From Rugalucina vietnamica (taxonomy: Eukaryota > Mollusca > Bivalvia > Lucinida > Lucinidae), in NCBI GenBank assembly GCA_964017185.1, contig OZ024884.1:19314048-19378047 (forward strand): a stretch of 64,000 nt of DNA, written 5' to 3'. The notes beneath the pieces were generated by a model, which saw only the letters and a program-made list of their open reading frames with translations, was not told where the DNA came from and did no database searches. Below are positions 35,014 to 45,995 of the stretch, piece after piece. Position 1 is the first letter of the stretch, and each line of letters opens with the position of its first letter. Position numbers and translations under genes: made by a program.

Positions 35014-35295
35014 ATGATTAATTGCGGTAATGAAATATCAGAGCTTACTTGCTTGTTTTGTAAACCTACAACAAGTAGATGGGAGCGAAGACATGTAGCT
35101 GCAGATTTAGTCCAGGAGTGGCAAGATAAGGAGAGCAAGTCTCATAAAAAACACATGCATTCCAACAAATCAGAATCAAATATAGAGCACCGCACAGCTG
35201 CTATACCTGTAATTCATGCAGTTGATGACCAAGCAGGTACAATTACCAGAGCTAAACAGCACAAAAAGAAATACAGCTGTACTCGGAAGATGTAA
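35014..35295 (+). CDS. Unassigned short frame with basic residues
   Basis: A 93-residue frame containing CLFCKPTTSRWERRHVAADL and a lysine/histidine-rich middle. The C-x2-C...H pattern is suggestive of a degraded zinc finger, but no complete finger is present. It abuts the SINE copy, so the apparent start is unreliable. Confidence 0.2.
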   Translation: MINCGNEISELTCLFCKPTTSRWERRHVAADLVQEWQDKESKSHKKHMHSNKSESNIEHRTAAIPVIHAVDDQAGTITRAKQHKKKYSCTRKM

Positions 35296-35606
35296 AACTT
35301 AACTTTGTAGAAATGTTTATATTGTTTCTACGTTTCGTTAGACCAATTCAATTCGGGTGTTAGGATCTTCACCAACAGTCTGGAAGGCAAATGTTGGATG
35401 TTGCAATTGACAGAAAAAATGAACTACGTATTTTTGCCTATATATATGCGGTAAAGACGTATATCAGCTGTGCAGTTACTGCCAGCCTTTGTGTTCTCTA
35501 AACGGACAGTACAATTCCTCGATGCATTCTCACAAGTGCCCGTTGACCAAACGATTGAGCCAACTATGAAAAGAGATACGAAAACAAAAGGTGGGATAAC
35601 TCTGAT

Positions 35607-35917
35607 CTGGGCCCAGAATTACAATGCTGTCCCAGCTTAGCAAAGTGCCAGTCCCACTGAATCGTAAGCGATCGTACGATTGTGTAATCATTAGTTTGCG
35701 ATAAGACTGCGCATGCAAATAATGTAAAATGTTTTTCAATGTGTTTATACTTTGTTCTCTTAATTTGCATATCGGGGCCGAAGAAATGACCACGAATTTA
35801 ATATTTAGACAATCGTATAGCGATCTTAAGCGCAGTGGAACCGGCACTTAAAAGTCGACGAATCTCAGTTTAAAGGTCTTCTTTAACTTAAAGGAAGGAA
35901 TGTAATTCTGGGCCCAG
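35607..35917. mobile_element. MITE with long inverted ends (CTGGGCCCAG)
   Basis: Ends are CTGGGCCCAGAATTACA and its exact complement. Inner sequences (AGTGCCAGTCCCACTG against CAGTGGAACCGGCACT, and GATCGTACGATT against AATCGTATAGCGATC) continue the pairing, so most of the 311 bp can fold on itself. No target duplication is obvious. Confidence 0.7.
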
Positions 35918-35991
35918 GTCAATAAGACGTGCCCACACACTTCACGTGACACTTAATCATGGGGACATGAGATCCCAACCTCAATAGCACT

Positions 35992-36579
35992 ATGCGAAAG
36001 GATAATATTCGTCGATACTGTGAAAGAAGAGGTAGCCCTGAGACGTTCAGACTTGATCTATGCCAGGACCGAGGTTCAACTTCTAGGTTGGCAACAAGAA
36101 CTCATCAATATCTTACCATCCCCCAGTCAGCAGCACAGAGGCAAACTTTAATTACTAAGGGAAATCGATTCATCTACTGGATCGTAGATCTGGCTGGGGG
36201 CGGTGGAAAGAGCCTGATGGCTCAATACATGTACCTGTTGAGGGGACGCCATGGCATTATCTTTAACAACTTTGACTATCGGGATAAATCTTATCTCTTC
36301 AATGACCATGATATCTGCATCTTTGATGTGCCCAGGGATTCGGACCTGGCACAAATGCCACTCACATTCTTAGAGGACTTAAAGAACGGTCACCTCAACT
36401 CTACAAAATATGTACCGGAGGAGAAGTCCTTCCCTCCCCCACTCGTTGTTGTCTTTAGCAACAATTACCCAATCAAGGAAAAACTATCATTAGATCGTTG
36501 GCGAGTGTACACGATCATGCTACTTGACGACAACGAGTGGGTGATGGACAGAGATGAATCATACAACATGATAAACTGA
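35992..36579 (+). pseudogene. Endogenous CRESS-virus-type Rep, helicase part
   Basis: The 195-residue frame carries the superfamily 3 helicase motifs of replication-initiator proteins in order: Walker A AGGGGKS (68-74), Walker B ICIFDVPR (108-115), motif C LVVVFSNNYP (151-160) and an arginine after DRW (169-171), the likely arginine finger. CRESS-DNA virus Reps normally have an N-terminal HUH endonuclease before this. Here an in-frame stop lies nine codons before the ATG and no HUH motif is recognisable upstream, so it is a truncated endogenous copy. The helicase part itself has no stop or frameshift. Flanks are host repeats, with a MITE just upstream. Alternative: Rep of a related plasmid-like or transposon replicon. 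Confidence 0.7.
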
Positions 36580-37458
36580 AAGAATTTGTTTTAAACAAAT
36601 GGACATGAACAATCAGAACAATAATGGACAACGAACAGAACAATGTTTATTATTTAGTTTCTCGGATCTCCAATGGTGAAGATCTCAAGTTATAGTCAAG
36701 GCAGTCATAACTTGTTTCATTCAAATCATGGTTCTAGTTTATTAAACTTTCAACGTTACAATGTGTTATTCTTTCTGTCTTAGCCACTTGCTTCATATAT
36801 GTCTGGGTCTGTCAAGGGTGTGGTCGGCCACAATTGAGCAGCAGCAGGAGCTTCCTGCGCGGAGTCTGATTTTAGGATGCCCTGCAACCGGAACTATAGT
36901 CGTATTTCAATATAGGCACATAAGCGAGCAATCGATTTCACTAGCGCTCAGGTAAATTTACGGAGACTCTCCGATAATATCCGATATTGGCCGGCGATAT
37001 TCGATTTTCATTCGGCTAATCTGTCCAGGTAATGTCAGTGTTGCCTGGGGACAGTTGTTTTAGGGATTAAAGATTTCATCGCTTTACTTTAGCAGCTTTC
37101 TCTGCAGCTTTCTCTGTGTGAAAACTTGATTTTAAAAGACTAAATGCATGACGCAGGGACCGGGGGTATTCATCTGCTACCCCCGTGTCACTTCGGATGA
37201 TATTATATACTAGGATATAACAGAGAACCAACGTAAACAAAATCATTCGTCTTGCAGACGCGGACACGCCTTTGCATTTTCAAGATGATTTAAGAAGCTG
37301 TATATTTTAATAGACTTCATTAGTTGTTTGTAACCTCATATGGAGTATAAACGTGTTGTTCCCCTTTAGAAAATATTTGCGCAGTAGTTATCATATTGTT
37401 AAAAATAAATTTAGAAGGCTATCAGGATCCGAATGTGAAAGACACATATAAAATAATA
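36580..37458. other. No gene seen
   Basis: Contains a small cluster of CCGATA-type repeats at 36965-37020. No capsid-like frame is found next to the Rep fragment. Confidence 0.4.
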
Positions 37459-37740
37459 CATTACGAAAACATGCCCATGCAATATACAGAGATTTTTAAA
37501 GTTGTAAAAAACGAAAAAAAAAATCAGTAGAAAAATCTCAATATTTTTCTTATTTTTGCTCAAAACATAGATTGTGGGTACACGTTAGAACCGCCTCGGC
37601 GAGGCTGTTCTAACGAGTACCAACAATCTATGTTTTGGAGCAAAAATAAGAAAAATAGGCATACCCCTGCAAACCCCAGTTTTGCTATATAAAAGTGGGG
37701 TATAAGGGGGTAAATATTACACGGACATGTTTTCCTGATG
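37459..37740 (+). mobile_element. R1 MITE, copy
   Basis: Full-length copy with the complete GC-rich hairpin tip. Confidence 0.88.
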
Positions 37741-38429
37741 ATACGTTTTTCTTTATATAGAAATTAAATGTAATTCGCGCCAAATAAATGTATTTAGAAT
37801 ATTTATACATTTTCGCTGGGTAAAAAAAACTTTGATATTCACAGTTTATATATCATGAAAGATATAACCGGGCGGTGATGACCTGCACAGCGCTGAAACA
37901 CCATTTTCCACCGGTTATTCTTCTTATCCAAGTATGCAGTTCAACCTTGATACAGTTTTAATGATAAACAATCTGGTCTTTGTCTGACATGGTCAGAAAT
38001 GCCGACCAGAAAGTAGGTTTTCACGCTTTGCTGATTATAAGGTAGTTAAAACGATCATCATGGATGACTAGATCAGGGGTTAACACCTGACATCCAGCGT
38101 ATTTAGGCTGTCGCCGCAAGGTATTAAAGGCACGCTTCTTATAAAAACATTCTCACATGATAATTTGGCAGCGTCATAGGAAAGCTGTTTTGACAGACAA
38201 AACTGATTCTGCATATTAGGCAGGCTACTCTTAGCCATGTCTGCATATAGAGATCTAGATTCTTAAAACGAAATTTCAGGTTTAATTAAACTACATTTTT
38301 GTTTTGTTAATTTAAAAGCACCATGCGGTGTAAACCTGACATGCCTCAATAAATACAAACGGTTTATTTTCTATGGCAGGTCAAGAAACAATCGCATGTA
38401 CAAGAATAAAATACCAAATGGGCCTTCGC

Positions 38430-38545
38430 ATGAGAAAACAAGTTTGGTTTCCGACCAGGTCAGGCACAAACCGGCCTGTACAGTCACAGAAGCAGGCTAG
38501 AAGTTTAAAATTTCGTATTTAAGCGAAAACAAAGACGCGGAAACT
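38430..38545 (-). mobile_element. R2 MITE, decayed half copy
   Basis: Matches the left half of R2 as seen at 580 (GGTTTCCGACCAGGTC, TCACAGAAGCAGGCTAGAAG), then stops at the hairpin. Termini are lost. Confidence 0.65.
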
Positions 38546-39440
38546 TGCCATTTTCATTGAGAATTATCTCAAATTATTACTTTGTCATCAAGGATTTCAT
38601 ATATCGCATATAAGAAAGAAAGAAAGAAAGAAAGAAAGAATGCGCATTTCACGAATCCGTAATAACACATATTTAGGTTGATAAATGTAGGAGTCTTCTC
38701 TACTACGATACATGTATAATGCTCTATAGGTTAAATGTTTTTGTTTCGTGTCAAAATGCTTTGAGAAAGATATTAAAAAATAGATTTTAAATATCTTTGA
38801 ATTCTTCACCTTGAGTAAATAAAGCATGCATAATGTGTTATGGCACAGTGTCATCACCATGCACCGCTTTCGGTAAATGAGTAATTATACTCGTTCGGTT
38901 TGCTCAATTATATCTCGAGTATGTGCGAAATACGTAAGTTAAATGGATTACATGTAATTTGATTTCTTTAATTGTTGTCGGAATTCAACTGTTCATGCGA
39001 TGATCGCTTTAAACGTTTATGTTTGATGTTTTTGTTCTTTAATTAAAGGTTATAAAAGATGCTATTTTGTTGGGATTGACTTTGAATGACAGATATCGAG
39101 CACTCGTCCTGTTGCGGATTACAGCATCTAAAGAAAAATACAAGTACCTCATGAAATAATTATAAAAAAAGATTCTCATAAAAATAAAATGACAAATTAA
39201 ATGAGTAGAACGTGATTGCGAATTTAACACAGTGTCATTACTAATTGACATTATGCAATCATGAGCGAGTTGACATCTGTGTTTTCAATTCGGCATCTAC
39301 TGCCGAAAAAGGAGAAAAAAAAATATGGTAAAGTTTAATGTTTTATTTCCGCAAAATATCACTCTCTAACTTAAGCCTATTAATTTATCCATATAAAATT
39401 CTTTATTACACTATCAGTCATCAAATACATTTCATTTTCA
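38546..39440. other. No gene seen
   Basis: AT-rich spacer holding an (AAAG)n run. Confidence 0.4.
38609..38640. repeat. (AAAG)n microsatellite
   Basis: About eight AAAG units, the complement of the TTTC array at 8837. Confidence 0.95.
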
Positions 39441-39464
39441 TATTAGAGCAATAATCTTCGCCCA

Positions 39465-39905
39465 CGGCATTAATACCTGGAAATTTAGTCGGGTCTTATC
39501 GGTGCATTTTACGGATACTCACGGAAATTCCAGATAGAAAATAATATTTATTATTTTTTTGGTCAATGCTCAAACAGACCAAATTATTGTTGAGCTCCAA
39601 AAATAAAAAATACACCAGATTAAAGTATAATATTTCTACTACATTGGACCGTTTGTGACGCCTAACATTTATGTAAAATTATTGCTTAAAATTGTTGCTG
39701 AAGTCATGTACCTAGGCGTATTTAACCGCGTTTTACGGAAATTTTCCTATATATTTAATTAAATTTCGTACAACAAGACGGCCGTCCCCAAACAGACCAT
39801 TTTATAATAGCGCTACGTCAAAAATTTAAAAACTGTGGTAAAGATAAAGAATTATACTTTCTAACGCCGTTCGTGATATAAAAATATCATAAGAAATAAG
39901 AAAGT
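39465..39905. repeat. Two diverged tandem units (~235 bp)
   Basis: Both halves share TTTTACGGA, GGAAATT, CAAACAGACCA, AAAGTATAAT or ATTATACTTTC, and a CCGTTTGTGACG or CCGTTCGTGATA end, in the same order. An old tandem duplication. Confidence 0.5.
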
Positions 39906-40007
39906 TACCAAGTGTTAAATATTTTTTCCCTATATGTTTTATACAATTTATTGGCCAATACCTGTAGAAGTGCTAGTACGAGTAAAGTACCCCATGTGTG
40001 CTCGAAC

Positions 40008-40030
40008 CATATGTGACGTCATATAGCGCG
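40008..40030. promoter_or_regulatory. CRE-like site
   Basis: TGTGACGTCATAT contains the full palindrome TGACGTCA. It lies about 480 bp upstream of the coding-like frame at 40504; a regulatory role is speculation. Confidence 0.3.
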
Positions 40031-40503
40031 TGCGATGATGTAATATATTGGAAAACAAGTTCAAACTTGTTCATTCATGTCTTTGACACGCTCGGAATAG
40101 GATATCAGTAGCATCACATCGCTGTTTGTCTCATTCTCTGCAGCTGATCTGTAACATAGTCTATGTCTGTCCGAGTCTCAAGCTGGAAACATCATCCTTA
40201 CATAGATCAAGATCAGTTGGTGCTATTTTCATTCTGATGCATCCGTTACAGTGATTTCTAGCACTGGTTTCTCGATTTCCTGAGTCAATGTCAACAGCAA
40301 ACTGTATCAGTTCGATGTAGTTATGCCGTATTCCGAAAGTTAACGAAACTGCCTTCTGACGAGAAGGCTAATCTTTGAAACCGCTCCCACTGGGGGTGAT
40401 AACTAAAAATATCTGAAGCAAGAATATAAACAGCACAGTCAAAGACAAACAATAATATGAATACGCGTATCTTCTTCGGGCATTAATTATTTTTAGGAAA
40501 GAA

Positions 40504-40896
40504 ATGGATCTGCAGGTTTTACAAGGCAAGAGACAAGAGTTCGGTCAGGATCATGTATACAACTATACCTGTGCCCTACTGTTTCAAGGGTTGAAGTATC
40601 TCACATACACAGACGCCGTTCGAGACAACCACGAGGCAATGATATTAAACTGGCGAATAGATGTGCCACAGTTTTGGAAAAAGAAACACTCAACAAGTAT
40701 CTCATCATCAGCTTCATGTAAACAAGCGTTCATGACGAAAAATCCGAATTTTGTAAATAAACAAACTAGTCTAAGCTTACGTCGACGTTGTTGCCATAAA
40801 TGGTATGCGCGAAGTAACTGTAATAATAACAGAGGTCCGAAAGCAGATCAATCCCCCCTCGTTACGTTTGATTCCGATCAGAGAGCGCTCTTATAA
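40504..40896 (+). pseudogene. Transposon-protein fragment fused to gag-like scrap
   Basis: The ATG follows a weak acceptor (TTATTTTTAG, ending at 40497). Residues 22-62, including GLKYLTYTDAVRDNHEAMIL and WRIDVPQFWKKKH, look coding. They resemble, from memory, the D/W-x-K-x(n)-H region of DUF6589-type proteins of invertebrate transposons, which I could not check. From about residue 118 the frame reads LVTFDSDQRALL, which belongs to the gag-like gene seen at 31782. The frame is therefore a chimera of two decayed elements and not a single gene. Confidence 0.35.
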
Positions 40897-42490
40897 CTAT
40901 GCCAGACCGTATACCTCTATGTCTGAAGTGTCGTACTGTAAGCCATGAAAGGAAATACCTGTATGCATAGTGAAAAAAGATCATTGTTCCGTTGTTTGCA
41001 CAAGCTGTTGTGAAATCGCAGGGTGGACCGGTCCGTGGCAGCGGAGCCCATAGAGGGCCTCTCTGTCGAACCGCCGGGTCCAACAGAGAGGCCCCCTACA
41101 GCAACGTCGCGGTCCTTGGGGTGGAAATACAAGCAGTTATGTTGGTGAACAACACACGTCAGACACGGAACTGCTTGATGAAAACAAGGAAAGGAATACG
41201 TGATATTCGCTGGGGTGATATTGACTTGAAAAAAGACGATGAAATACAGTTATTCGTTTCGATGGAATCGAGTCCAATTACATCAATGATAAACAACTGA
41301 AACTGACAGCCAAGCGAACCGGCCGACCCATGGGCGACAACCTATGCAGATGTTTTGACACGTTAGGGCTGTACAAGGTTAGTCAAAAAGAAACTAAATA
41401 TCAAGTTTTCCTCGCAAATGATGTTGCGCTCACGTTTTTAATGGACAAAAAGGTTTTTACAGAAAGCAATGCCAATTTAACGGTAACACGCCTGTCAGAA
41501 CAGGTGGTGAAGGTGAAAATAAAGTGGTTATCTACATGTAAAGGCTATGCTGTCTGATTATGCGGGAACAGATTTGTTTTGTTTGAAATGATGCTTAACG
41601 TCCAAGCCAACAGCTATGGTAGTGTCGGAACGCTGCCTCCATTTTATGGGACTTGTGCCCAACATTAAGATGTCATGACACACAAAATGTGCTGAAAAAA
41701 TAAGCACCCAAGTAAACCAAAAAGACATACGCTTGGATGGTTTGACTTGAAACCACTTTTCCTGGGCAGGCTCAGACCTGAGCGGTTTACCAGTAATCAG
41801 ATGGCCAGTCAGTAGTGTATAAGCTTTGCCTGGAGGTGTAGGTAGCCCAAAGAGGGCATAAAGATGTGCTAGCCCGCTTACGCCAACGTTGTTGCCATGA
41901 ATTGATGTGCGGCAACAGAGGTCCGAAAGCAGCTCATACCCCTCCTCGTTGTGTTTGATTCCGAACAGGGTTCCGTACTGTATGTCACGTAAGGAAAGAC
42001 TGTACACATAGTGACAAACGATCATGGTCCGTTGTTGCACAAGCGGTTGGGAACTCGTAGTGTGGACCGGATCTTCCAGTGGCTGCGTAGCCCATGGGAG
42101 GCCTCTCTTTTGAGTTCCCTAAAGCAACGGCGTGAGAGTCGGGTGGTCCTTGGAGTGGCCATACAAGCAGTCAGGTTGGTGAACAGCACGCGTCAGACAC
42201 GGAAATGCTTGTTTCACAGGGACGTACTTCGATAAACAGGGCTTTGGACGATGATGAGGACTACATTTCGCCGAATAGGACTGCGAAATATTGCCCTGAA
42301 GTGAGTCCAGAGCATTTGACAGGGCTTACCCGAGTGCCAAGTAAGAAGACAACTGGCATCATTTTAACGCCTTTGGTATGGCGCGAACCCAAGATCACCT
42401 CCTCCAAAAGTGAGCGCTATAACCACTCTGGAATCCGCGATGGAATTTATTCTAGGTCAACTTGTGGTGAAGGGAAATCCTGGAAAGTTT
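40776..42490 (+). pseudogene. Gag-like zinc-knuckle gene, rearranged copy 2
   Basis: Pieces match copy 1 in shuffled order. 40776-41170 holds a C-terminal half with REVTV and the knuckle remnant LCLKCRTVSHERKY. 41244-41557 holds the N-terminal half (RFDGIESNYIND, then YKVSQKETKYQVFLANDVAL and EQVVKVKIKWL). An R3 insertion follows (41586-41855), then another C-terminal half (VRKDC, ALDDDEDYISPN) running to 42490. Several stops and frameshifts. Two partial units side by side suggest a tandem arrangement before decay. Confidence 0.55.
41586..41855 (-). mobile_element. R3 copy 2, inside gag-like copy 2
   Basis: Runs from CTTAACGTCCAAGCC to GCCTGGAGGT; lacks the last 50 bp of the consensus. Confidence 0.7.
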
Positions 42491-42675
42491 AAGGCTGTTG
42501 CTGCTGATGATGAAAATCTGGAACAAACTATCAATACCAGAAGAGAAGGGAGGAATCATCGGAAGCACAAGGAAAAGACTGTTGCAGAAGGGGAGATGAT
42601 ATACATTGAAATGATAGTTGTCGATAGTCTTTATATTTTTATCTAGAACTCAGTGGGCGAAACCTTGTTTGTTAA

Positions 42676-43082
42676 CTTAATTGATGTATTATGTCAGTCA
42701 ACAGCTTCGGTCATGTCGGGACGTTGCATCCATTTTAATGGACTTTTACCCAGGATTAGGGACATATATGTTTGGTCCAATAATACTTGTCTTTGTTTCG
42801 ACTACCCAGCTGAATGTTGCAAATTTACAGTAATTCTCTTTGGCTCCATGTTGCCATATCAAAAGGGTCACTGATGAGTAGCCGAAACCGTTGTATATGT
42901 TGTCTGCTTTTAAAGGATTTGTTTTAATTTTTATTCATCAATATAACCACCAAAGTAAATTAAAGCACTAAGGCTTATTTGTCATGTTTGTATGGATGTT
43001 TTACTTAATCACTTTTCCTGGGCAGGCTCTGATCTTCTTAGCGGATAAATAGTTAACAGGTGGTCGGTCAGTAGCCTGGATG
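42676..43082 (-). mobile_element. R3 copy 3, split by R6
   Basis: The left part (42676-42768) and right part (42946-43082) are both R3 in the correct order; the R6 copy lies between them. Confidence 0.6.
42769..42945 (+). repeat. R6 repeat, copy b
   Basis: Inserted in R3 copy 3. Its centre reads GGGTCACTGATGAGTAGCC followed by GAAACCG. Confidence 0.6.
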
Positions 43083-43270
43083 TAGTAGTAGTCCACCTTT
43101 TTATATTAAGCAGTGAATTCAGTGAATACAAAAATGAATAGAATGATAGCTTCCCTGCAGAATTGATATTTGACATCATATTTTCCATTATAGTGATTGG
43201 TACAAGCCGATATTGTCATTGTAGAAAATGAAAAACAGCAAAATACCATCACAAAACGCAAGACTGCAAA

Positions 43271-43550
43271 TGATTACGAAAACTTCCCCATGCAATATAC
43301 AGAGACTTTTTCAGTTGTAAAAAATGTAAATTTTCAGTAGAAAATTTTTCATATTTTTCTTATTTTTGCCCAAAACATAGATTTTGGGTACACGTTAGAA
43401 CCGCCTCGGCGAGGCGGTTCTAACGAGTACCCACAATCTATATTTTGGAGCAAAAATAAGAAAAATAGGTATACCCCTGCATACCCCAGTTTTGCTATAT
43501 AAAAATGGGGTTCAAGGGGGTATATATTGCACGGACATGTTTTCGTGATG
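43271..43550 (+). mobile_element. R1 MITE, copy
   Basis: Full-length copy with a perfect central palindrome CCGCCTCGGCGAGGCGG. Confidence 0.88.
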
Positions 43551-43899
43551 TCCAAGACTTACTTCCAACCTCAGAACTGTCCACAGATGTTTTCGGATTT
43601 CCCCTCTCAGTCCACAGAAAAGATGGCGATGAGTTTGAACCAACAATCCTCAGATCCCTTTTTTCTCAAGAGAGAAGTAAAGTCTATATCTTCCAACAAA
43701 TGCCACTCTTAGAAGAAAAAAAGAGCCTCTTTTATCTGTAATTGTTAAAAGATCCACGGTAATCATACGTAATTCTATCAGCGTACTAAGTCACCCATAT
43801 GCAGCTCACTTAACAGAGTTCAACCCAGGATTATTCTAGATCTACTAATCTTTGAAATGTTTTGCCAAGGTCCTCGATTTTTGCTAAATTCAGTTGATC
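43551..43899. other. Coding-like scrap, unassigned
   Basis: A plus-strand frame from the R1 end to 43741 includes VHRKDGDEFEPTILRSLF. It may be part of the pseudogene that continues at 43968; I cannot assign it. Confidence 0.3.
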
Positions 43900-43967
43900 G
43901 CGGAATGGTCCGTCCCCTTTCTCATTAATGTATGGAATCCTGTTTTAATTTTTATTATCTTTTTCAG
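43900..43967 (+). repeat. R6 repeat, right-end fragment
   Basis: Shares CTCATTAATGTATGGAATCC and the T-rich end of R6. Its last bases, TATCTTTTTCAG, form a strong splice acceptor directly before the HECT-like frame. Confidence 0.45.
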
Positions 43968-44198
43968 AGATGAAGAGACATTTGAAATGAGCCTGAGGGA
44001 GTGGATCTTAACCACTGCCAGCGATGGTAACCAGTCAGAGCTGGTTCACAGGATCGTGACTTACGGTCGACGAGTTGGGCAAACTCAAATGGCTTCAGCT
44101 TCCTTATACCAGTGAAGGTTGTGTTTGCTGGCGAAGTTGGGGACGACTCGGGAGGTCCGAAACGTGAATGCTTTCGGTGTGACATAGAAACAAAATAG
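43968..44198 (+). pseudogene. HECT E3 ubiquitin ligase-like fragment
   Basis: HECT ligases transfer ubiquitin through a catalytic cysteine at the domain's C-terminus. Here only the start of the domain is seen. The first frame reads DEETFEMSLREW through SELVHRIVTYGRRVGQ. After a frameshift near 44113, VKVVFAGEVGDDSGGPKREC matches the family signature at the start of HECT domains (F-x-GE-x-x-x-D-x-GGP-x-REF), followed by a stop at 44198. The region is preceded by a good acceptor. No further HECT sequence with the active cysteine is found downstream, where repeats begin. Confidence 0.5.
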
Positions 44199-44424
44199 TC
44201 ATGCTGCCAGTGAAAGCATAATGACCCACACTTTGTAAAATAAACAAAGTAAATAAATTATAATTGAAAAAAAAAAAATAATAATAATAATAAAATGATA
44301 CACAAAAATACATCCATCAGAGACCAGGCCTGTCAGACGAAAGAAAAATATCTTGAATAACGAAAGAATCGGTCATTGACAAAGTTAGTAAGCATTGCTG
44401 GTGAGGAAAGCTTCTTCTAGATGA

Positions 44425-44650
44425 AGTAACCATACCAGAGGACCATTGGTCCTGAACGCTCACTTGAGATTTGGCCTTTGGAAAATGAACTCTGACCAAA
44501 ATGACCTTGACCTCGAATACAAATATAACTTGTTTAACTCTATAAGTTATCTGTATATCTACCTACTTTCAGGTCACAGGCTACAAAACATTCTGAACCA
44601 AAGAATCAATGGTCCTGTAAACGCTCACCGGAGATATATACATGTACATG
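44425..44650 (+). repeat. Fragments of the 5.2-kb type repeat (left part)
   Basis: GGACCATTGGTCCTGAACGC, TGACCTTGACC and AATGGTCCTGTAAACGCTCA are phrases of the composite repeat at 5234-6778. The copy is continued at 45996 on the other side of a TIR element. Confidence 0.6.
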
Positions 44651-44652
44651 TA

Positions 44653-45993
44653 TAGCCTGTTAGCTTCCTATAAAAACTGATGTTTTGGTAAATATCTTAA
44701 AGATGACAAAACCAATCACTATGAGGAATGGTGCACCTTAAATGATTATATTATACATAACTAATCTATATTTTTAACAAATTTTACACTTTGAGGTTAA
44801 AAAGTTTCTTTTGAAAAATGCCCATTTTTATAGGACATTTTGGCTGTAATGAACATGGGAGTAAGTTTGTTTATGTAATAGCCTATGAATATGCTTGTTT
44901 GTCCACAATACCTCTATCCTTTGTTGTACTTTTAAACTGCATATGGAAAAAATTACACTTGGTAAAACCAAAGAACTACCTATTCCATGATAAGACTCTG
45001 AGCAGTCTATTTTGTTTAAACCATATGTGCATATGAGAGCAGCAATGTCACATGGCGACCTACCGATGGTAAGTAGAGGCTGATAAGTCATAAACAATGC
45101 AGTGTACATGGGGAAAACATACCATGATACAGATTTTAAAATGCCATGGCTATAATGTGCAAAATGCATTTTATAATAACTGTATAACTGTTAATCTTCG
45201 CCTGAGTAAAATTTTGTATTCCCCAAGAAGAAAAAAAAAAAAAAAAAAGAAATGCCGCCTAAAACTGTGCGAGAAAAATTGGATGTGATTGTGAAAATCT
45301 AAATATTTTGAAGCAGAATCCAAAAGGAAATCTCGGTTCTACAGTTGGGACAAAGTATATCTGATGACTTGTCACAATGACAATGAAGCTTTTAAATGAA
45401 AGTAAGTGATTACTTTTAACTACATTGAAAAGAGCATTTGCATTGTTTAGAACATTTACTTTGTTGAACAGTATACTATTGGATTGTCAGTCAATGAAAT
45501 TAATCTGCCTATAGAATTTTTATTGAATGAGATATTTGCATGGGCAGTACCTATAGCTGTTACAATAACTCCAAGTACTCCCCTTCTTTCTGTCTTAATT
45601 TCTTGTATTAGGTTTAATAGACAAAAGCAAGAAAACAATTGACTCCTCCGCCAGCAAGGTATAGCCACGCCCACCCCTATTTCCTTAGACAAACATTGTG
45701 TTTTTGCACCTGTATTTACCTGTAAAAAGCACGTGTTGGTTTGTTTGTCTAACCCACGTGTTGTCTAACCGTCATTGACCGTTAGCTAATGTGCAGATTT
45801 GAATGGTCAATATAAAAATGAATATTAATGATGGGTGGTTTTACGGAGGACTCAATTGGTGAAAATTCTGAAAATCAGTTTCTAGATATGTATTGGTATA
45901 AAAATAACATTGGAGAAATAAATTTAACTTTATCATTAATAATCAGCCAGAAATTTTGCAAAACATCAGTTTTTATAGGAAGCTAACAGGCTA
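44653..45993. mobile_element. 1341-bp element with perfect 35-bp inverted ends
   Basis: The ends start TAGCCTGTTAGC and are exact reverse complements for 35 bp. TA lies on both outer sides (44651-44652, 45994-45995), so a TA target duplication fits Tc1/mariner-like elements. The interior has no recognised transposase; frames of 60-113 residues are unassigned, and ATGCCGCCTAAAACTGTGCG at 45252 may be a remnant start. Perfect ends imply recent insertion. It splits an older composite repeat. Confidence 0.8.
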
Positions 45994-45995
45994 TA

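Noticed and set aside
35000..35990. HUH endonuclease half of the Rep protein upstream of 35992
   Set aside because: No U-x-K or HUH-like motif could be recognised in the plus-strand frames, and the MITE occupies 35607-35917.
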